Origin: Chrysomallon squamiferum
Taxonomy: Eukaryota; Mollusca; Gastropoda; Neomphalida; Peltospiridae
Direction of reading: 5' to 3'
NCBI GenBank assembly: GCA_012295275.1
Contig: CM022679.1
Location: forward strand, 26,382,474 to 26,446,473
Length of the DNA stretch: 64,000 bases
Shown here: positions 57,586 through 64,000 of the stretch, in pieces
Layout of the letters: every line of letters starts with the position of its first letter
Position numbering within the stretch: position 1 is the stretch's first letter
Translations under genes and position numbers: made by a program
The notes under the pieces: model-generated
Seen by the model: only the letters and a program-made list of their open reading frames with translations
What the model was told of the DNA's origin: nothing
The model's database searches: none

Positions 57586-57890
57586 AGACAGACAGAGACA
57601 GATGAGTAGTTAGATAAATAGACACAGATGTATACATATATAGATAACGAGACACAAGCAGAGAGAGAGAGAGAGAGAGAGAAGTAGATAAGTAGATAGA
57701 AAAGTAGGTAGACAGACTGATAGATATATAAATAGAAAGATAAGTAGGTATGTAAGTAGGTAGGTAGGTAGATAGATAAATAGACACAGATGTATAGATA
57801 TATAGATAAAGAGTCAGAGAGAGCGAGAGAGAGAGAGAGATAAAACTAAGTAGATAGATAGATAGGTAGAAAGATAGAAGACATTGATAA
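57586..57890. repeat. Degenerate AGAT/GA repeat with internal duplication
   Basis: GATA, GACA and GA arrays. A segment with AGACACAGATGTATA recurs near 57620 and 57780, so a ~160-bp unit was duplicated. Confidence 0.8.
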
Positions 57891-59036
57891 GTCAGTTGAA
57901 TAGTAGATAGGTAAACAAACAAAAGATATGCAGGTAGACAGAAAGGAAGGCAGATAGATGCTCAGATAGACAGACAGGCAGACAAACATACAGATAGATA
58001 AATAGACAAGTTTGTTCGCGACCTACTGGTCTAAATAGCTGTATCGATTCAAGCATTTTGCTCTTTTTTAGGAGCATCAAAACAACAAATAATTTTCTTT
58101 ATTTTTTAATTTTTATCAGGAACCATTGATATCTGCTTGTTATTATCCTCTATCGATGTATAAACGCGATTTAATGTTTTTATTTCGTGTTGTCTAAATA
58201 TAAAACTGAATCTGCAAAGACGTTCAATATCACAAGTGCGACGAACACGGTGATGTTGCTACGCTGTCAAGCGTATATAATATTTCATAGTTATTTAATT
58301 CCGATATCGCAATAAATAAGATTTGATATTTTATATTCCACGCTCGTGCTGAAAGACATAAACTGGTTCCCTGCGCTGCGGTTAGACTGGTTTATTAGAA
58401 TGATCGATATTGCAAATCTTTTTTCTTGTCACAAACGTTCAACAATATGGAAATAATGGCCATTTAGTCAGCAGTATCCAGCAAAGCAGACGCCAAACGC
58501 AATATCTTTAGGGCGGCCTCTCGAGAGTAATGTTTTTAGTCTGACAAACCATACGAGAATCTAATTATTTCAATAAAAACAGTTCCCTTTGGGTTTACTT
58601 CGGTTTAGTTAGAGATACCAAATGTCGCAGTATTTGTTAGCTAGTACCACGCGTATGTAGAAATATTAGTATCAGAAGTAGTAGTTGAAGTCGAAGTAGT
58701 GACAGAAATAGAAGTAATATGACATTTATAATGGTTTTTGGTAATTTAATAATAGAAATTTTTTTGTTCCAAATGAAGAATTTACGGTGCTGTTTTAAGT
58801 AACAGTCGCAACAGTAATAAATCTAATAGCATTTGAAGCAGAAATCCTTAGTATGATTATCTCTAATACACAGATTTGACTCAAAAATAAAATAAGGAAG
58901 CTGAATGTCTTATTATTATATGTGAGACAAAGGAATCAAACATTCTGTGTATGAAGGACAGGAAGTAGGTGTATGCAAGAAAAAGTATTTGAATGTGTGA
59001 ATAAAACACGAGTTAAACTGATTTCATGTAAAACTT
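57891..59036. other. 3' flank of the glycosyltransferase gene
   Basis: Mixed sequence without a recognised gene. A perfect AATAAA on the minus strand at 59036-59041 overlaps the stop codon of the glycosyltransferase, and a second possible signal lies farther on. Confidence 0.4.
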
Positions 59037-60152
59037 TTATTTAATGCACTGAACAGCTTCATTCGTAATTAAGAGTTTTTGTATGCCATCGTATAGCGCT
59101 AATATTTCTTTCTCGTCCATATTTACACTTACTAGTCTCCGTCTGCTAATTACGTCACACGGTTTAGCTTTAGAACTCATCCAATAAGAAAAACCCGGGC
59201 TGTTCACGTGACTGATATTTGCACGGGCTGCTAATATTCCTGTGATGTAAACATCCTCGAGCGTAATGGTTGTCGCTGTCGTCGTCGTCGCAGCAGCAGC
59301 AGCTAAAAGTGACTTTAAAGCAGTCGTGGTCATAACATAGGCCCCGCCGGTTACGTAGGGCGGGAAAGTGGGCAAGCGATACTCGCTGATCGGCACTGAC
59401 CATTTGTCGCGGGAATCTCGAATAACTCTGGCGCCAGAAACGAAGGCACCTAATATTTCACGACGGTCAATAACTCCGTTTTGAAGCAGTGATAAAACAG
59501 CGGGAATATTGATAAAAACATCGTCATCACACTTCATGTAGAACCGGGCGCTGGGCACGTTTCGGGAAATCCATTTCATTCCCTCGATTAATTTACTGGA
59601 TAAGTTCTTATAACTCTCCCGCACACTTATTTGTAATATATCTCGATGGAATGTATTTTCCCTTTTTATTATCTTCGTCCAGCCACTAGACCTCCCAATT
59701 AAGAATATTACGTGAACTTTTGAGCTGTTTCTGGCCTCTTCTGCCGCCCAAGTAGTTCTTATCGTCTGCCTCCGACGCACGTGCTCTGGGTGTGAGCAGA
59801 CGACAATGAGGAGAGTTAGCTGGCTCGGTAGCAATGGAACTTCTAATGTTTTTTGTTCCGAGTTATTCCGAAAACTATCGATTTTTTCAAACGTTTGCCT
59901 CTTTGAGAAGGAAAGTACTTGTTGACGAAATCTGACATTTTTCGAAAATACAATATCCGGAATCGATTCAGTTTTACTTGGCCTCGGCAATTCGTCCGAT
60001 TCTCCAATTGCGTTCACGTTATCTAGTTTTGAGTAGTCGGAATATTCATGAAAATGAACAAGTACAAGCAGTACGAAAAAAAAGCAAAGTATTTTGACAA
60101 TTCTGCAGAGTGCGAAAATGTGTCTTCTCGTTGCAGAACACAAATACATCAT
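59037..60152 (-). CDS. Beta-1,3-glycosyltransferase, GT31 family (B3GALT-like)
   Basis: Intronless frame of 371 aa on the minus strand. Family members transfer galactose or GlcNAc in beta-1,3 linkage onto glycoproteins or glycolipids in the Golgi. A signal anchor (VKILCFFFVLLVLVHF) lies at residues ~19-34, followed by a stem of ~70 residues. GT31 motifs appear in order: RRQTIRTTW (~125), VIFLIG (~147), the metal-binding KCDDDVF (~204), FPPYVTGGAYVM (~264) and LEDVYITGILA (~298). An Ala/Thr run coded by GCA and ACG-type triplets (about 59275-59315) sits between the last two motifs, where relatives have no such run. Two Met codons open the frame, and the first is taken. The length is normal for the family. 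The exact acceptor sugar cannot be told. Single-exon coding regions are usual for many B3GALT genes. Confidence 0.88.
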   Translation of the reverse strand: MMYLCSATRRHIFALCRIVKILCFFFVLLVLVHFHEYSDYSKLDNVNAIGESDELPRPSKTESIPDIVFSKNVRFRQQVLSFSKRQTFEKIDSFRNNSEQKTLEVPLLPSQLTLLIVVCSHPEHVRRRQTIRTTWAAEEARNSSKVHVIFLIGRSSGWTKIIKRENTFHRDILQISVRESYKNLSSKLIEGMKWISRNVPSARFYMKCDDDVFINIPAVLSLLQNGVIDRREILGAFVSGARVIRDSRDKWSVPISEYRLPTFPPYVTGGAYVMTTTALKSLLAAAAATTTTATTITLEDVYITGILAARANISHVNSPGFSYWMSSKAKPCDVISRRRLVSVNMDEKEILALYDGIQKLLITNEAVQCIK

Positions 60153-60437
60153 TTAGAATTTCTAAAAATATCCCTTTTTTCTTTTTCACGTTTTTTTTTT
60201 TTTCCTTTATTCTTCTTAACTCTCAGCAGGTGTCTGCTTTTGGAACAAATAATTTTAAAAAATTTTTATATATATTTTACATGTATAATAACTGGATTCA
60301 CAAACACATATTAAGAGTTCCTTGTTGCAAATTCTTTTTCTTTTTTTCAAAACAGATAAATATTAAAATACATCATATTTTTATAAAATATATTTTTTAA
60401 AATAAAAGAATCACTGCCAAAACAGATTCTAGGATTA

Positions 60438-60469
<32 letters not shown>

Positions 60470-62780
60470 ATTAAACATTTTCTTTCCGTGAATTCTTAGA
60501 AACGCCAAACATACAGCGTTATATTAAGATAATGGTTCCAGGAATGTGTTTTGAATAGATTCTTGGAATATTAACAAACTTTCAAAAGATAAATTCCATT
60601 TCTTTTATGTTCTCCATTTTTTTACGGAACACCACGAACAAAAAATAACAGCTCTTATTATATGTATATTTTCTTCCAGATGTAACGTCAGAGAAATGAA
60701 CAGCATGAAATGGGTCTGTTTGTAAATGTTTTTTTTCCGAAAACGTCTTAGCCCCAAAACTGTAGGAACTGTTTCTTTGACGTTTTTTAAAATAAAATTA
60801 ACCGTTGTAAAACAGTCTGAAAACAACTGCTGATCTGAACTGATAAATTTTCCGAAGTAGCAAAAGAAAATTGGAGGTCAAAATGTTTTTGAGATAGAAT
60901 ACCAATTCCGAAAGAAGTATATAAAATTTAAAAAAAAAAAAAAAAAATTCGCAGTCGTCTAATAAAAACACTGCAGATCTATAGAAACATTTTCACTAAC
61001 ATTCAGCAGAGAAATAGTACAGGATGCAAGGCCTGTACCTTAAAGTACTGTATCTAAACCATATCGACTTTATAAAATTGAAATAAAGTTATTCACTGAA
61101 GATTTCTCCATTATCGAATGGATCATTTAGTTCTGAAAAATGTTTCAGTTGATAACGAGTCTGACAAACAAGCAAAATGCGCCGAAAACGAATTTTCAAA
61201 ACTATAACATTCACAGAAATTTGTTGCGAACAAATTCTTCTTTTTTGTTTTCGCTCTGGGGAAATGGTTATTCACTTCAGATCTACATCTCAGAAATGAA
61301 TCAATTATAGAAACAAGAAAAAAAAGAAAGAAATCCAGTTACTGTTCCTCGATTTTCGAATGGCACGTAAATATATTTATTTCTGAAAAAAAAAAAAAGT
61401 TCCATCGGGTAAACATAATCTCTGAAAACACTGTAGATATTTGTATACAACGAAAACAACATCTTACATCGTAGCTTGCAGAGAAGAACCAAGTTTGTTT
61501 GTTGTTGTTTTTTCTAAAAATCTCGAAACAGTTTTACCTCTGAAGCACAATGGAAGAACGATTCTAAAACTGAGCACTACTCAGAAACCTGTAGCGGTGA
61601 TATCCAAATCAAATTCTCGATTTTCCGAAAAGGGCAAAACATGTTTCCCGTTTGCAAGTACGATCGTTGCTTCAGTGAGCGGCAATTAGTTTCTGACGAA
61701 TGGGTTTGGATCGTCTGCGATCGATACACCGCGTTTGTAATAAGCCATGTATAACCAAGATATTCTGTTAATTATATCCCATCCTCATCCGTCCCGGGTC
61801 ACGGGGGACAAAAGGTCTTAAATGTCTCTTAATCAATCCCGGAATAAAAAAAATAAAAAAAAGAAAGAAGGTCTAATGCTTCTGCAATTGGTAGTAGCGA
61901 TAAAAAATGATATCATTAATTCTTTATCCATTGACAAATTGCGTGTTAAAATAACTTGTTGGTTGAGTGGAAAGATAAAACGATCTTAATCCGGGAATTT
62001 TGTATAAACGGTAAAAGATGGTCGATCATTTTGGTGGTTTCTGCCATTCATTGCCGTTGTCTACGACTTCTTTGAACAAGATAAAGAAGAAACAAAAGAA
62101 AAAGGAAAAAAAGAATAAATGAAAGAAAGATGAACAGACACGAAGAAAGCAGAAAAAGAACAAAGAACAAAGAAGCAAAAAGGAAGGAAAAGAAAAAAGA
62201 ATTGAAGAAAAACAAATCCCAAAACGAAATAAAGAAAAAGAAAAAACCGTAAGTTAAAACAATGTAGCTTTCGCTAGCCTGGAGAATAATGTATACTAAG
62301 GAAGAGTATTTCTAGAGAAGTTTACCTTATGAAGAAAAAGAAGACGATTAACAATAACTACAACAATAATAAACTCTCGCTCTCTTTCTCTCTCTTCCTC
62401 CCCATCACGTGTCTATCTCTCTAGCTATCTATATAATACTGTTTGTAGTCCATTAAACGTGTATTCATATGTATGTCGTTCAGAATATTGTAAGCGCCAC
62501 AATAAATTATGAATATGTGCCTAACGCGTATTTTTTCTCAGCCACTAAGCATTTGTTTCAAACAAAGCCAAGAATAAAATATATTGCAGCGTGTCACTGT
62601 ATTTGCCTTCAGACCAGAGATAATTTAATTAAAACCACAACAACTTTTACACAGAACACTTCATACATTTAGGCTGTAAATATTTAATATGGTTTCATTT
62701 TAACATGATTGCAGTTTTCCCAAGGGGATTATGGAAAGCTGCAAACTCTGGAATAAATCAGGCGGTCATGACGATATTTC
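60153..62780. other. Upstream region of the glycosyltransferase gene
   Basis: AT-rich, with poly-T or poly-A runs near 60190-60205, 60439-60465 and 60932-60947, and a purine-rich stretch at 62080-62250. A short GC-richer piece (CCGTCCCGGGTCACGGGGGAC) at 61789-61809 stands out but has no recognised role. No gene supported. Confidence 0.45.
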
Positions 62781-62798
62781 GTGTTTTTATGGCAGACA

Positions 62799-62799
<1 letters not shown>

Positions 62800-62872
<73 letters not shown>

Positions 62873-62912
62873 TAACAATAACAATAACAACAACAACAAT
62901 AATAATAATAAT
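62800..62912. repeat. (AAT)n/(AAC)n microsatellite
   Basis: About 110 bp of AAT triplets grading into AAC-containing triplets. Confidence 0.95.
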
Positions 62913-64000
62913 GATATTTAAAAAAAAATAATTAAAAATAATCATTTTTTTTTCAGATGATCAAATAAAATACATCCATATCTTTGATTTTCAAAATATT
63001 TTTTATTTTCAAAGACAACATTCTGTTACAATTTCTTTCAGTAACAACAATAAATAAATAAACAGATAAAAAAATAAAAAAATAATAATAATGAAATGAA
63101 TAACATTAAAATACAATGAAATAAAAGCATAAAAACATCATAGCTAAATCAAATCAAATCAAATAACATAAACTATGATAAAAATCAACGTACACTTAAT
63201 ATTAATCTCAGGAATAAAAACAAATTTGTAAACAACTATTACAAATTCAATGATTTTATTTGTTATTAATTATTTTAAATTCATTTGAAAAATAATACAC
63301 AGAATAGAAAGCTTAAATATTAAAATAATTTATATTTATTTTGCCTGTGTTTATATCCACTAACAAAAATTATAAAAATTATGAAAGAAATAATGATATA
63401 GAGAAAGAAAATCCAGTATTAACAAAAATCAACATTATATAAAATTATGTACAAAATATTTATTTATATTTAATTGTCATCAGTTAATTATGCATGCACA
63501 AGTTTAAAAAAATATATATTAGCATATATTATTTATGGCATAGCAAAAATATTTACATTCATAGAATTTTGCACACTGCATATTAATACAGATTATTAAA
63601 TGTTAAGTGAAAATATGCATGTTATATCACATTAATTTTTCAAGACCAGCTTGTTTTCTTATGAAGATATATTTTTATATATATATATATATGTGTATAT
63701 ATATATATGTATATATAATTAGATATAAATATATTAAATGTAAATTCCTTTTTCATTTAACAATTATATATAACTAATCTTTATTTTAAAAGGATTTTGG
63801 CTATAAATGTTTAATCATGAAACTTTGATTTAAAAAGCAATATATAATAGTAATTGAAAAATCATTTGCTTAAATAGCAAATATAAATTTCATATATAAT
63901 AATACTTGATTAAAAAAATACTTAATCTAATGCAGCTAGTACTGTTTCGGCATTTTGATACAAGAAATAAAAAGGTATTAGCATTAGAAATTCAGAAATT
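62913..64000. other. AT-rich sequence at the window end
   Basis: Very AT-rich with short TATA repeats (63675-63720). No gene, exon or structured element was seen. Confidence 0.5.

Overview
The window is eukaryotic DNA: AT-rich, with spliced genes and very many simple repeats. The best guess is a lophotrochozoan, probably a mollusc. This rests on the expanded TRIM-type family, a GalNAc4S-6ST/CHST15-like sulfotransferase and the heavy microsatellite load. I cannot prove the taxon from sequence alone. Nothing looks prokaryotic or viral.

Positions 1-45000 hold a same-strand (+) tandem array of six closely related TRIM-like genes, A to F, spaced 7-11 kb apart. Each has a long first coding exon (C3HC4 RING, two B-boxes, coiled coil), a 51- or 69-nt second exon, and a terminal exon coding a divergent B30.2/SPRY-like domain. 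All the inferred junctions keep the frame (phase 1 at both introns). A is cut by the window edge. B, C, D and E look intact. E has two complete SPRY exons in series. F has a frameshift in its SPRY exon. Two gene types exist: A, B, E and F share one coiled-coil tail and a 69-nt exon 2. C and D share another tail and a 51-nt exon 2.

The spaces between the TRIM genes carry broken SPRY exons, a 57-bp minisatellite that seems to derive from the tail of a SPRY exon, and minus-strand relics of exons 3, 5, 6 and 7 of a sulfotransferase gene. The intact source of those relics lies at 46607-51651 on the minus strand: a complete 7-exon CHST15-like gene coding 486 aa, tail to tail with TRIM gene F. The array therefore seems to have grown by repeated duplication of a convergent TRIM/sulfotransferase unit, after which the sulfotransferase parts decayed.

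Positions 51.7-59 kb are mostly simple repeats and one 45-bp minisatellite. An intronless beta-1,3-glycosyltransferase (GT31) gene lies on the minus strand at 59037-60152. From 60.2 to 64 kb I see only AT-rich sequence.

Functional reading (inference): the TRIM proteins are probably cytoplasmic or nuclear E3 ubiquitin ligases with a nearly constant catalytic half and a variable SPRY recognition half. This layout is typical of innate-immune families. The sulfotransferase and GT31 enzyme would act in the Golgi and need not share a pathway with the TRIM genes.
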